A DNA stretch of 64,000 bases from Fabrea salina (GCA_022984795.1 JALIHJ010000009.1:248001-312000); one strand, 5' to 3'. Shown: positions 55,609 to 64,000, counted from the first letter of the stretch. Numbers and translations are program-made. The notes: generated by a model from the sequence alone, not told the origin.

Positions 55609-56220
55609 ATGAAAATAGGCATTCTGGGAGGAAGCTTTGACCCCCCACACGCCGGCCACAGGGAAGTGGTAGAAGTTGCCAAAAAGACTGTTGACGAAGT
55701 CTGGGTAGTTCCTTGTGGGTTCAGGTCAGACAAACACGCATTGTCGGATTCACAAATGAGACTCCAAATGGCCAAACTGGCCTTTCCAGATTGCTGTGTG
55801 CTGGACATCGAAGTTTCACGCGGAGAAATGATTCCTACTTACTTCCTTATGAAGGAGTTGGCTTCCAAACACCCCCAACACCAGTTTTACTTCATTCTGT
55901 CCACAGAGTTGCTTAAAAAGCTGCACACTTGGAAAGAACCCCAAAGGCTCAAAGAAGAAGTTAACTTTCTAGTTACTTGCAGACCAGGGTTTGAACTCAC
56001 AGAATCTGAAAAGTCTACCTTCGGGAATAAAGCTAACTTCGAGTTCGTCCAAGCTCAATTCAAGGTGGTTTTGTCGTCTACTTACGTCAGACAAAGAATA
56101 AGTGAAGCTTGGGAAAGAACTAGTTCCAAATCACAGCTTTTCGACTTAGTTTCTAACTGGCAGTTCCTAGAGGAACCTGTTCTTTATTTTGTCATCCAGC
56201 ACAAACTATTCCAGTTGTAA
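55609..56220 (+). CDS. nadD: Nicotinate/nicotinamide-nucleotide adenylyltransferase (NadD type)
   Basis: 203 residues. The nucleotidyl-transferase motif GGSFDPPHAGH at residues 8-18 and the C-terminal SSTYVRQRI (ISSTxIR-like) are both present, with FILSTELLKKLHTWKE in the middle. It makes NAD precursors from the mononucleotide and ATP. The form is closer to bacterial NadD than to animal NMNAT (no long insert; GGSFDPPHxGH). Transfer from bacteria is possible but unproven. Convergent with the RPA1-like gene, 3 bp between stops. Confidence 0.9.
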   Translation: MKIGILGGSFDPPHAGHREVVEVAKKTVDEVWVVPCGFRSDKHALSDSQMRLQMAKLAFPDCCVLDIEVSRGEMIPTYFLMKELASKHPQHQFYFILSTELLKKLHTWKEPQRLKEEVNFLVTCRPGFELTESEKSTFGNKANFEFVQAQFKVVLSSTYVRQRISEAWERTSSKSQLFDLVSNWQFLEEPVLYFVIQHKLFQL

Positions 56221-56223
56221 ATA

Positions 56224-57723
56224 CTAACCCTTCAGTACTTTAATTATCTTTAAAGAAGTCACAGGGAAGCCGTTTTCTCTGAGTTTCGAGTTCAAAAGCA
56301 CAGTTCTTGCTGAGTTAAACCCATCCTCTTTGGAAAAGCTAAAGCACCTAACAGCTAAGTTGTGCAGTAGGGGCTTCATCTTGTCCAAGTGGTTTTGGAA
56401 CTCTGGAGAAAAGTTGCTTTTGCTCAAAAAACACTGCGGAAGCCCAGAAGTTTCAAGACAAACCTTCAGGTTTTCGATTTGCCGAGGAGTCAGCTGTAGC
56501 AAAAAAACTACGTCTTGCATGATTTCTGTTCTGCCTTGAGCAACTTTTCCAGAGTTGTCGTCTAAGATTACACAGGCTTTGATGTTGAAACTTACTTCTT
56601 CAGAGCTGCAGTTAAAGCACTGGTAGTCCACTCCTCTAGAGTTCTTTTTGCAGTAAGTGCAGATGTACTCCAGAGTCACAGAAAGGACTTTTCTAACCAG
56701 TGCCTTGATCTTCATAATGCTCCGAACTAGTATAGAGTCCGAAACGTCCCTTAAGTAGTACACAGGGTAGAACCTTTTCGTGTGAACAAACTGCAGTCCG
56801 TGCAAAGAGTACTTATAGTTGACCTTGTACATGCCCAGTCCAGGCTCCTCCAAAAACTTGCAAGGACACCACTCCCAACCGCAGGGCTCTTTGTGGACTT
56901 TAACAACTTTGATGTTTTCCTTCCTCGAGAAGTACTTAATTCTGCAAAAAATGTTCATGCTCTGAGTCACTTTCCTTGCAGCCTCCGTAATTTTAACAGT
57001 GTTGAAGGAACTTAGCATTTCTTCCACTTTCTTCTCTTCATAAGAAACGTACACATAAATAGTGTCGTTGGTTTCGATGTCTCTCAACCTGACATGGACT
57101 TTCTTAGTTCCCTGTTCGCTAGTGAACTCAGTTTCAAGAACCACCCCTACAAAACTAACAGTGTCCTTGAAGCAAACGATGTCTTCTATTGGCACCCTTC
57201 CGTTTTGGTTTGCCACTCCTGCAAAGTTTATGTTTAAAAGTGGAGAAATCGAAGACTCCCGCGCTATCATTTGCGAAAACACTGAGTAAGGATTTGCTTT
57301 TTTAGCCATCATCACAGGAGTGTCAGCGTTGCTTCTAAAGGGAGACTTGGGCACCATAGGTATAGCCGTGATAGTGGTGTTTCTAGTAACTGCAAAGTTC
57401 ACAACAGGTTGTCTTTTGGTGCGGCCAGGCCGTACAATAAGTTTGTTAATTCTGATTTTTTCGCCTAAAGAAATCTGGGCTAGTTCCTGGTAGCAAGTAA
57501 AGTTTTCTCTAACGAGGACCTTTACTGAGTAGTTCTCATAAGTTAGTTTTATTGCTGAAAGGTACTTAGGGTCGTTGCTTTTGCTGTACTTAGAAAAGAC
57601 TCCCTCCAAAACGTACTTGCCCGAGTAAGCCTTGATGTTTTCAAGTTTGCCTTCTCTAAGGAAACTCGAGCAGGACTCAAATACTGCAAGCCCGCTTTGG
57701 GCGTCTTCACTCAAGTCGTTCAT
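56224..57723 (-). CDS. RPA1-like OB-fold protein, divergent
   Basis: 499 residues. Tandem OB folds are suggested by strands at about 25-110, 165-265 and 290-440. The last contains a zinc ribbon CTYCKKNSRGVDYQCFNC (C-x2-C-x10-C-x2-C), as in the DBD-C domain of replication protein A 70 kDa. RPA70 binds single-stranded DNA in replication and repair. The product is shorter than typical RPA70 (about 600) and lacks the N-terminal protein-interaction OB fold, so it could be a specialised paralogue (telomere or meiosis). Divergent from EI24, 14 bp between ATGs. Confidence 0.6.
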   Translation of the reverse strand: MNDLSEDAQSGLAVFESCSSFLREGKLENIKAYSGKYVLEGVFSKYSKSNDPKYLSAIKLTYENYSVKVLVRENFTCYQELAQISLGEKIRINKLIVRPGRTKRQPVVNFAVTRNTTITAIPMVPKSPFRSNADTPVMMAKKANPYSVFSQMIARESSISPLLNINFAGVANQNGRVPIEDIVCFKDTVSFVGVVLETEFTSEQGTKKVHVRLRDIETNDTIYVYVSYEEKKVEEMLSSFNTVKITEAARKVTQSMNIFCRIKYFSRKENIKVVKVHKEPCGWEWCPCKFLEEPGLGMYKVNYKYSLHGLQFVHTKRFYPVYYLRDVSDSILVRSIMKIKALVRKVLSVTLEYICTYCKKNSRGVDYQCFNCSSEEVSFNIKACVILDDNSGKVAQGRTEIMQDVVFLLQLTPRQIENLKVCLETSGLPQCFLSKSNFSPEFQNHLDKMKPLLHNLAVRCFSFSKEDGFNSARTVLLNSKLRENGFPVTSLKIIKVLKG

Positions 57724-57737
57724 ATTTTAGTCGATAA
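57724..57737. promoter_or_regulatory. 14-bp divergent spacer
   Basis: ATTTTAGTCGATAA lies between the RPA1-like and EI24 start codons. ATAA abuts the plus-strand ATG. Confidence 0.5.
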
Positions 57738-58505
57738 ATGTGGGTTTCTGAATTAGCTAAAGGAATCAAGGACAGCGTAAACTACAAAAGGGCTTTTGAG
57801 TTGCTAATGGCCAGACAAGAAGTGCACAAACCTATAATGCTGAGTTCTTGGCTTACTGGGGGGGTTTTTTTGGGGTCTTTAGTTTGTTACTGGTACTTAT
57901 TGGACCCAGTGTTCCAGGCCTTTCCTAAGTTCCACCAAGCTTTTTACACGCTATACTACGTGCTTTGGGTGTTTCCAGTTTACTTTGTGTGTTTTGTTCT
58001 GAATAGTTTTTGCTACTCTGACATCGCCTACAGTGTTTTCACTCTTCTTCACGGCCAAACTAGATCACCAGACTTGTCTTTTTCGAGAAAAATAGCTTAC
58101 GAAGTCCACAGAGGCCTGATCATGGGAGTTTACTTGCTGGGACTGAGTGTGCTTTCTTTGTTTCCCTACACAGAACCCATTACGCTCTTTTTGTTGAGTC
58201 TTTTGTACTCTTTTTACTGCTTTGAGTACAGGTGGGTTTTGGAGGGAAAAACTGTGAACAAAGGAATTTCCGTTTTGGAAAGAAACGTGCCTTACTACTT
58301 CGGGTTTGGACTTCCCTTTACACTCATGACATGTTTTTTTCCAGGGTTCATCGGCAATGGAGTTTGGGCTTTGCTGTTCCCTGTGTTTATAGTGACTTCT
58401 CTGGACTCTGACCCTCCCCAAGTTTCCCAGTTCCCTAGGGTTCCTTTGTTCAAGTTCGCGCATAAACTATGCAGTAAAATAGAAATTCTTTTACTAGGTA
58501 AATAA
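57738..58505 (+). CDS. EI24: EI24/EPG-4-family ER membrane protein
   Basis: 255 residues with about six TM segments. LNSFCYSDIAYSVF and FEYRWVLEGKTVNKGISVLE, followed by NVPYYFGFGLPFTLMTCFFP, are the EI24 core. EI24/EPG-4 acts at the ER in autophagosome formation. Complete, with no breaks. Confidence 0.9.
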   Translation: MWVSELAKGIKDSVNYKRAFELLMARQEVHKPIMLSSWLTGGVFLGSLVCYWYLLDPVFQAFPKFHQAFYTLYYVLWVFPVYFVCFVLNSFCYSDIAYSVFTLLHGQTRSPDLSFSRKIAYEVHRGLIMGVYLLGLSVLSLFPYTEPITLFLLSLLYSFYCFEYRWVLEGKTVNKGISVLERNVPYYFGFGLPFTLMTCFFPGFIGNGVWALLFPVFIVTSLDSDPPQVSQFPRVPLFKFAHKLCSKIEILLLGK

Positions 58506-58531
58506 AGCTTCATTTAACAGTTTTTTCTAAA

Positions 58532-60478
58532 ATGGCAACTAGAGTCGAAGTGTTCATTTACGAAGTAGTTTCTCCAGAAAGCAGCCAAAACTTAGTTATG
58601 AGGGGGTTCCTTAACGGACAGCTAGTGAGTGTCGAGTACCCCTTTGACGAAAGCATGGTTTTCAAAGCAAACTCTGTAGGAGAAGAGGAGTTGTTGCTGT
58701 CACTCGAAGAAAATGGAAACGAAGTGTCCTTTTGCGAAGTGAAGGTAGTTGAAGGGGAAGCCTGGTACTCCATGACTTCCCGTAGAACCTCCCGAGGCAC
58801 TACAAGCCAACTCGAGAACCCCTACACAGTGAGACTGAACATTGTTGAAACACACAGTCTCAACCCTAACTGCAACAGGTGCCCTTACTTGCAACGCTTA
58901 AGTTTGATCCAACAAAAAGAACTCCAGCGCTCCCAAGAACTAGCTGTTTCCAACAAAGACGTTAAACTCATCCTAGAAGAAATGGTTTCCAACGAAAGAC
59001 TCAGTGTTGCTGAAGAGGACCCTCAGTTCGGAGAAAAAGTTCCTGACAGCGAAGTGCAGCACCTCAAAGAAGTTCTTGAGGGACTCATGACTAAACTTGA
59101 AGGAGTTGCTTCTATCCAGTCGCAACTTAAAGAAACCAGGAACAAACTCTTCCAAAGCCAAAACAAAAGACTCCAAAACAGCGAAGAAATCACTTCCAAC
59201 ACCAAAAGCTTAATTGAAAAAGCCAAAAAGGAGTCACTCAGAAGGTCAGACTTGATTGCAAAGCTAGAAAGTGTGTTTGACGACTTAAACGCAAGAAAAA
59301 CCAACTCCCAAACAAAAGAAACCCTTAAAACCAAACTAACTAGTCAACTAAACAACAACTTAGCCACCCAAGAAAAGGTTAAGTCGGACAACTACAACAA
59401 AGAGTTTCTGGAGAACCACATCCAAAGCATCTCTACCCAAATCCAGAACTGCAGAAACAACATCCAGCAACTCCAACAAGTCAAAGAAGAGTCCACCAAC
59501 CACTTCCTTCAACAAAAAGCCAACCAAACCCAAAACCAAGAAAGACTCCAAACCGAAAAAGACTCACTTCTTAAAGAAATTTCTTCTGCAGAGTCACTCC
59601 TCTCAGACCAAAGAAGCAAAAACGAACTTTTAAAAACTGAAAACCAAGAAACTGCTGAGTCCATCAAAGCCCTTAAAAACAAAATAGCAACTTTCAAACA
59701 GAAAAACCAAGAAATCACCAACTCCAAAGAATCTGCACTCAGCAACGAAAAGGCCTGCATTGAAACTCAAAATAAAATCTACGAGGAAGCTATGTCCTTC
59801 AAAAGCCAACTAGAACAACTCATAAGTGAAAACCAGGAACTTCTCAACCAGAAACAAAAAACCATCCAGAACCTTTCAAACTTAGAAAACCAACTTTCCC
59901 AAAACAAGTCAGAGTCTTACTTCTTGAACCAAACAACCCTTAACTTACTCAGAGACTCAACTATCATACAGCACAAACTCACCATCCAAGAAGACAAAAA
60001 AGAAGCCCACTCTTCACTAACTAAAATCTCTGACTTAGAACAAACCGTTTCTAAACTCCTCAACCAAACCATCCAAGCCATGCAACAACGCTTTGAAGAA
60101 AAATCCAACCAACTCAACAACCACATCAGTGAACTCAGAAAAGTCCAGCTTGAAAGCCACAACTACACTGCTTCCAAAGCTGAGTTCTTGGGCAAACTAA
60201 AGAAACTCGAGAAAGAAAAAGAAGTTTACACCCCAGTTTCAGAAGACCTCGACAAAGAAGTAGCTAGTGTCATAAACTCCACTCAAGGGTGGCCACTCGT
60301 TGGATTCAAAAGACTAGGAGAAGGCCAGTACATGCTAGGAAAGAAACCACTAGAAGCTTACTTAGAAGAAGAAGTCAAGGTCAAGGTAGATGAGGGCAAC
60401 ATGCCCTTTACAGAGTTCCTGTCCACTTACTTGCCACTCCAAATCAGGAAGGTCCAACTCTACCCCTCTAACATTTAA
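58532..60478 (+). CDS. Long coiled-coil protein with N-terminal C2-like domain
   Basis: 648 residues. Residues 1-115 are beta-rich and resemble an NT-C2/PH-like module (VEVFIYEVV, LVSVEYPFD, YTVRLNIVE), followed by CNRCPYLQRL and then a Gln/Lys/Asn-rich coiled coil from about 115 to 560. The last 75 residues are globular (NSTQGWPLVGFKRLGEGQY). The layout fits cytoskeletal or centrosomal linkers. No name assigned. Confidence 0.65.
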   Translation: MATRVEVFIYEVVSPESSQNLVMRGFLNGQLVSVEYPFDESMVFKANSVGEEELLLSLEENGNEVSFCEVKVVEGEAWYSMTSRRTSRGTTSQLENPYTVRLNIVETHSLNPNCNRCPYLQRLSLIQQKELQRSQELAVSNKDVKLILEEMVSNERLSVAEEDPQFGEKVPDSEVQHLKEVLEGLMTKLEGVASIQSQLKETRNKLFQSQNKRLQNSEEITSNTKSLIEKAKKESLRRSDLIAKLESVFDDLNARKTNSQTKETLKTKLTSQLNNNLATQEKVKSDNYNKEFLENHIQSISTQIQNCRNNIQQLQQVKEESTNHFLQQKANQTQNQERLQTEKDSLLKEISSAESLLSDQRSKNELLKTENQETAESIKALKNKIATFKQKNQEITNSKESALSNEKACIETQNKIYEEAMSFKSQLEQLISENQELLNQKQKTIQNLSNLENQLSQNKSESYFLNQTTLNLLRDSTIIQHKLTIQEDKKEAHSSLTKISDLEQTVSKLLNQTIQAMQQRFEEKSNQLNNHISELRKVQLESHNYTASKAEFLGKLKKLEKEKEVYTPVSEDLDKEVASVINSTQGWPLVGFKRLGEGQYMLGKKPLEAYLEEEVKVKVDEGNMPFTEFLSTYLPLQIRKVQLYPSNI

Positions 60479-60604
60479 GAGTAATTTAAACTGTATGGAG
60501 CAGTTGTACCGAGTACGAAATACCCAGCGTTCGAGCTCCCTCCGCTTTGGCTCGGGTCCTTAGTCACGCACTGCAACTCAGGACCTGAGACATTTTTATA
60601 ACTA
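60479..60604. other. Spacer with clustered inverted repeats, possible structured RNA
   Basis: 126 bp between same-strand genes, richer in G/C than other spacers here. Arms seen: AACTG/CAGTT (7-nt loop), GTAC-CGA-GTAC, CGAGC/GCTCG, and CTCAGG-A-CCTGAG near the right end, plus AGTTG/CAACT that could enclose most of it. GTTCGAG resembles a tRNA T loop but no arm set closes into a tRNA. ACATTT follows the last hairpin, as in an H/ACA tail. A small non-coding RNA is possible. Confidence 0.3.
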
Positions 60605-62026
60605 ATGGAATGTCCAGTGTGCTTAAATACATGGAACTCAGAAAAGACAGTTCCCCATATTGTAAAATGCGGACACAGCCTTTGCTTCACTTGTGCATGC
60701 CAACTCACTAAAGACTTAACTTTAACTTGTCCTACCTGCTTAGAAACATTAACTTTCACTCAAGAAAAAGCCTGGAACCAAACCTACGAAGACTACGTGC
60801 GTAGTTGTGTCTCAGCTATGCCTGTGAACCATACACTTTTGGCTCTTGTAGCATCGAAAGAACCTGTTTTAAGTCGCTCTAGATCCTTAAGTAGAAAAAC
60901 ATTTAAACTAGGCCAAAAATGCTCTGAGCACGGACTGCCTATTCACTCTTACTCAGAGAAGCCATACAGTCTTGCCTGCGACACTTGTGCACTAGAACTC
61001 AAAGAATTGGGCTTGAACGTGCAGCCCTTTCCAGAAGTAGTTTCGAATGTGCGGGCTGCAGTATCTAAAGTCCGCAGCACCTTGAAAGCAAAGTTCCAGC
61101 AACTAGAAGAAGCTTGGAATACAAGTTGTTTGGAAGAAAACATTATGCACTCTTTTGAGGAACACTTCCAGTTTTTGAGGATTGAAATGGACAACTCCCA
61201 AACCAGCATCAGAACCAAAATAGAAAGCATTCTGGAGGCCAAAAACAAAGAAACCCTCAAAGAAAGCACAGCTTGTGCTGACCTTCTAGACAGAATCCAA
61301 ATACTTGAAGACAAAATAATACACATTCTCAACCTCCCTGACTCAAGTTTGGCCAGAAACATCTCTAAAATACAGAAAATACTTAAAAAGACCTACTTGG
61401 ACATGCCTGAAGTTTCTTTTTGCCCCCAAAACATCAACTTCAACCTTTCTCAACTAGAAAACTTTGACTTGAAGAACTGGGTGGACTCCACTTACTCAGT
61501 GAGATTCGAAGACCCCAAAGCAAAGCAGTGGCAGTGCCAAGACTGCAAAACCCTCAACACACAAAAGCACTTGTTATGCAAGCAGTGCAGTTGGCCTAAG
61601 TTCCAAAACGTCATCCAAAAGGTACTAGAGTCCCCACAGGAAGTTTCTGAAGAAGAAATAGAAGTCCTCAATGCCAGACGTAAGCTAGAACTTGAAATAA
61701 TAGGTTCGCTGGACGTAGAAGAACACGGAAACTCTTGGTACATCATAAATGCAGACTGGGTGAATGCCTGGAAGAACTTTGTGTTTAACAAAGTCAAAAA
61801 GTCAAGGAACCTTTGCCAAAACGCAAAGGTGGGAGTGCTGCCTCCTGGACCTATTTCTAACCATAAACTCTTCAACAACCCAGAAGAACCCCTTAAACTT
61901 AAACCCAAACTTAAACCTGTAGCTCACTACTTAGGTCTCAACCAGAAAGTTTGGAACATGTACTTAAGCATTTACGGAGGAGGACCCCAAATAGTCAGGA
62001 GCAAACTTAACATTTACCAAGTTTAA
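60605..62026 (+). CDS. RING finger protein with RanBP2-type zinc finger
   Basis: 473 residues. RING-HC at 3-42: CPVCLNTW, CGHSLCFTC, CPTC. There is possibly a B-box-like Cys/His part at about 108-130 (CSEHGLPIHSYSEKPYSLAC), a coiled coil at about 150-260, and a RanBP2-type zinc finger at about 313-335 (WQCQDCKTLNTQKHLLCKQC). This is a TRIM-like order: RING, B-box-like, coiled coil. The RanBP2 finger suggests binding of ubiquitin or RNA. It should be an E3 ligase; substrate unknown. Confidence 0.85.
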   Translation: MECPVCLNTWNSEKTVPHIVKCGHSLCFTCACQLTKDLTLTCPTCLETLTFTQEKAWNQTYEDYVRSCVSAMPVNHTLLALVASKEPVLSRSRSLSRKTFKLGQKCSEHGLPIHSYSEKPYSLACDTCALELKELGLNVQPFPEVVSNVRAAVSKVRSTLKAKFQQLEEAWNTSCLEENIMHSFEEHFQFLRIEMDNSQTSIRTKIESILEAKNKETLKESTACADLLDRIQILEDKIIHILNLPDSSLARNISKIQKILKKTYLDMPEVSFCPQNINFNLSQLENFDLKNWVDSTYSVRFEDPKAKQWQCQDCKTLNTQKHLLCKQCSWPKFQNVIQKVLESPQEVSEEEIEVLNARRKLELEIIGSLDVEEHGNSWYIINADWVNAWKNFVFNKVKKSRNLCQNAKVGVLPPGPISNHKLFNNPEEPLKLKPKLKPVAHYLGLNQKVWNMYLSIYGGGPQIVRSKLNIYQV

Positions 62027-62027
62027 C

Positions 62028-62705
62028 TTAAATGCATCTGGACTTTTTTGTTTTGAATTGGGCTTGGATGCCATTTTGCACTCTCTGCAAGTCAGCAGAA
62101 AGCCACTTGAGCATGTTGGGATTAGAAAGGACTAGTTTCTGGTATTCGTTTTTGGTGATGTACTCTCCCTCAGAGTCACTTTTGTAACTTAAAGTTTCAA
62201 AAGTTTTTTCAATGATGGCTTCAATCTGAGTGGGGTTTAGGTTCAAACCAGTGTTTTGCCGAATTCCAGACTCGAGTATGCGTTTGATGTCTTTGGTGTG
62301 GACTTTGCCAGAGTTCTTGATGTCGAGCATTCGGAAGGAAACGTCAATTTGTTCTTTAAGCAAGGATGTTCTTAAAGTTTCAGATTCTTGAGACTTTTCT
62401 TTTTCCTCCATGAAAGTACTCAGTCCAAGCAAAAACTCCCGGAAATTTATTACTCCGTCGTCGTTGGTGTCGAACATCTTGAAAATCCGTTCTGCAACCA
62501 AAGAAGTGGACGCGTTTCTTAAGTTCAAACAAAACTCAGAATAGTCTATAACTCCGTCGTCCCTTTCTGACGAAGAAAACTTGTAAAAGTAATAATACAG
62601 TTGCTCAACAGTCTTTTCCGGAAACAAAGACTGTCTTGAAAACTCTTGAATCTCTGATTGTTTCAACTGGGGAACTTGCTTAGGTTTACTTGCCTGTTTG
62701 CCCAT
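62028..62705 (-). CDS. EF-hand calcium sensor, calcineurin-B-like
   Basis: 225 residues. The MGKQASK start suits N-myristoylation. One canonical EF loop, DTNDDGVINFRE at about 79-90. A degenerate earlier one (SERDDGVIDYSE, 46-57) and a later one (DIKNSGKVHTKD) have weaker ligand sets. The overall layout is like calcineurin B/CHP or CBL proteins. A membrane-linked calcium switch is likely. Convergent with the RING gene, 1 bp between stops. Confidence 0.82.
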   Translation of the reverse strand: MGKQASKPKQVPQLKQSEIQEFSRQSLFPEKTVEQLYYYFYKFSSSERDDGVIDYSEFCLNLRNASTSLVAERIFKMFDTNDDGVINFREFLLGLSTFMEEKEKSQESETLRTSLLKEQIDVSFRMLDIKNSGKVHTKDIKRILESGIRQNTGLNLNPTQIEAIIEKTFETLSYKSDSEGEYITKNEYQKLVLSNPNMLKWLSADLQRVQNGIQAQFKTKKSRCI

Positions 62706-62714
62706 TTACTATAA
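62706..62714. promoter_or_regulatory. 9-bp divergent spacer
   Basis: TTACTATAA separates the EF-hand and unknown-protein start codons. CTATAA abuts the plus-strand ATG. Confidence 0.6.
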
Positions 62715-63209
62715 ATGTCAGATAGTAGTTTCAAACTTAAAGTAGCTAACCCTGAATGCAGGCTCAGTGCTACTTTCATATGGAGAGAAAACACCCACTT
62801 CCGAATGGACTCTGCAACTTACCTTATCTTTTTTGAAATCAAGTTCAGAGAGAACCCCCACAACGAAATTGTGCACAGACTGAGTCAAACTGTAAAGTCA
62901 CTTTCTAATGAAATGCATCACAAAACCTTCATTCCAAACAACGACCACTTACTGAAAATTTCAGAAGAAGGCTCCAACTACAAGTTCTTTATAGACCACG
63001 GAGACAGCATGACCTTGCCTTCACAATTCACTCTCCAAATTCCTTTTAAGGGGGAGTCACACTACAGTTTGGTAAACTATGTTTCGGAAGAACTTTTAAG
63101 CAGGAACAATCTGCAGGACTGCAACCACCCCTCAATTAAGTACATCAAGTTTGGAGTTTCCCACCACATCAAAAACATTGAAGGCTCTATAAAGTATGAG
63201 TTTAGGTAA
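62715..63209 (+). CDS. Protein of unknown function
   Basis: 164 residues, without signal peptide or TM. Alternating beta and short helical stretches with several His (EMHHKTF, VSHHIKNI). No family recognised. The SDR gene starts 11 bp after its stop on the same strand. Confidence 0.5.
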   Translation: MSDSSFKLKVANPECRLSATFIWRENTHFRMDSATYLIFFEIKFRENPHNEIVHRLSQTVKSLSNEMHHKTFIPNNDHLLKISEEGSNYKFFIDHGDSMTLPSQFTLQIPFKGESHYSLVNYVSEELLSRNNLQDCNHPSIKYIKFGVSHHIKNIEGSIKYEFR

Positions 63210-63220
63210 ATAGTGAAAAA

Positions 63221-64000
63221 ATGGAACAAAAGGTTATTGTAGTGACTGGCTCAAACAAGGGAATTGGAAAAGCCGTAGTTGAGAAACTACTTCAAGAAGC
63301 CCCTGAATTCAATGTAGTCATTATGACCTCCAGGGACACTGAAAGAGGCAATGCTGCCAAGCAAGAAATCGAACAATCCGGAATTGCCAACGGACGCTTA
63401 GTGTACCACCAACTAGACGTTATTGACAAGCAAAGCATTGAAAACTTCAGACAATACATCGAAGCGAACTACAGCAAAATTGATGTATTGATCAACAATG
63501 CAGGAATTGCTTTCAAAGGAAATGCTTGGGGAGGAGAAGTTGCCAGAGCTACCATCCAAACCAACCTTCACGGAATGATGTACGTGACTGAGGGTTTGTT
63601 GCCCGTAATGAAGGAAGGAGGCCACATTATAAACGTGACTTCCATGGTAGGCAAGTTCAAAAAGATCCCTGACGAGAACCTAAGAAACAAGTTTTTGTCA
63701 ACTGAGATGACAAGGGAGGAGTTGTTGAGACTTGCAGAAGACTTCATTGAAGGAGTAGAACAGGACAACTGGAGAGAAAGAGGCTGGCAAGGCAGCACTT
63801 ACTCAGTAAGCAAAGTACTTGCTAATGGGTACACTCGTGTGCTAGATAGGGAACTCAAGGCCCAAGGCCGCAACTTGAGAGTAAACGCTATGTGTCCAGG
63901 CTGGATAGCAACTGACATGGCAGGACCTAACGCCACTGGGACCGTTGAAGAAGGTGCACGCACTCCCGTTATGTTGGCCAAGTACACTGGACAGGAGTCA
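63221..64000 (+). CDS. Carbonyl-reductase-like short-chain dehydrogenase, 3' end cut by window
   Basis: 260 codons are visible. The NADP-binding GSNKGIGKAV (TGxxxGxG type) is at 10-20, NNAG at about 88, the Ser at NVTSMVG, and the YSVSK Tyr-Lys pair, with a long insert between Ser and Tyr as in CBR1/SDR21C. The following CPGWIATDM is also typical. It reduces carbonyl compounds with NADPH. All catalytic residues are visible; the C-terminus lies beyond the window. Confidence 0.92.
   Translation, partial: MEQKVIVVTGSNKGIGKAVVEKLLQEAPEFNVVIMTSRDTERGNAAKQEIEQSGIANGRLVYHQLDVIDKQSIENFRQYIEANYSKIDVLINNAGIAFKGNAWGGEVARATIQTNLHGMMYVTEGLLPVMKEGGHIINVTSMVGKFKKIPDENLRNKFLSTEMTREELLRLAEDFIEGVEQDNWRERGWQGSTYSVSKVLANGYTRVLDRELKAQGRNLRVNAMCPGWIATDMAGPNATGTVEEGARTPVMLAKYTGQES

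Noticed and set aside
54813-55808. A 331-codon minus-strand frame that appears to be one gene
   Set aside because: Its first part is antisense to the NadD gene and its rest is the LINE copy D frame. The continuity across the insertion edge is accidental.
60479-60604. tRNA gene in the structured spacer
   Set aside because: GTTCGAG is present but no acceptor, D or anticodon arms can be paired on either strand.
1-64000. CRISPR arrays, rRNA genes and integrated viral genes
   Set aside because: No regularly spaced direct repeats, no rRNA-like stretches, and no capsid, envelope or integrase-like frames were seen.

Overview
The window looks like macronuclear DNA of a heterotrich ciliate of the Stentor type. 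Four genes read correctly only after removing a 15-nt intron of the form GTAA-N4-TAC-W-Y-AG. TAA, TAG and TGA all end genes, so the code looks standard. Genes are packed head to head, tail to tail and head to tail with almost no spacer. Several products are ciliate or flagellate in character: SF-assemblin, a TPPP/p25-alpha protein, a TTLL enzyme, a kinesin, and a large private kinase family. The organism assignment is inferred from gene structure and was not confirmed by any search.

Layout. 1-10 kb: kinases, a secreted protein, a TPR protein, the ribosome-biogenesis GTPase NOG1 and two 5'-truncated LINE copies. 10-25 kb: TPPP-like protein, MPV17-like protein, TFIIB, an HP1-like chromodomain protein head to head with a hidden two-exon mitochondrial-type gene, SF-assemblin, a dead kinase, an FHA-RING protein, PLAC8, a coiled coil with a dynein-adaptor-like CC1 box, an RBR ubiquitin ligase, a TANGO6-like HEAT protein and an AIG1-type membrane protein. 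25.5-32 kb: five kinases in a row. 32-45 kb: VAMP7-like SNARE, membrane proteins, kinesin, sphingomyelin-synthase-like enzyme, TTLL ligase, C1D and an importin. 45-48 kb: a kinase fragment, a LINE and an intact kinase. 48-64 kb: a divergent TFIIB paralogue, MPC2, TMEM39, an F-BAR-like/TBC protein, an alpha-amylase homologue with altered active site, a LITAF-like protein, a second copy of the same LINE, NadD, an RPA1-like protein, EI24, a coiled coil, a RING/RanBP2-zinc-finger protein, an EF-hand protein and a carbonyl-reductase-like SDR that runs off the end.

Two themes stand out. The first is a family of twelve kinases sharing an N-terminal PH-like domain and a CAMK-like kinase domain. Its members range from apparently active to pseudokinase, frameshifted, nonsense-mutated and truncated, which suggests birth and death of tandem duplicates. 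The second is extreme compaction: divergent start codons 9-18 bp apart, convergent genes whose stop codons overlap, and same-strand neighbours 6-11 bp apart. Promoter and 3'-end signals must therefore be tiny or lie inside coding sequence. Four LINE insertions with target-site duplications occupy what would otherwise be short spacers.
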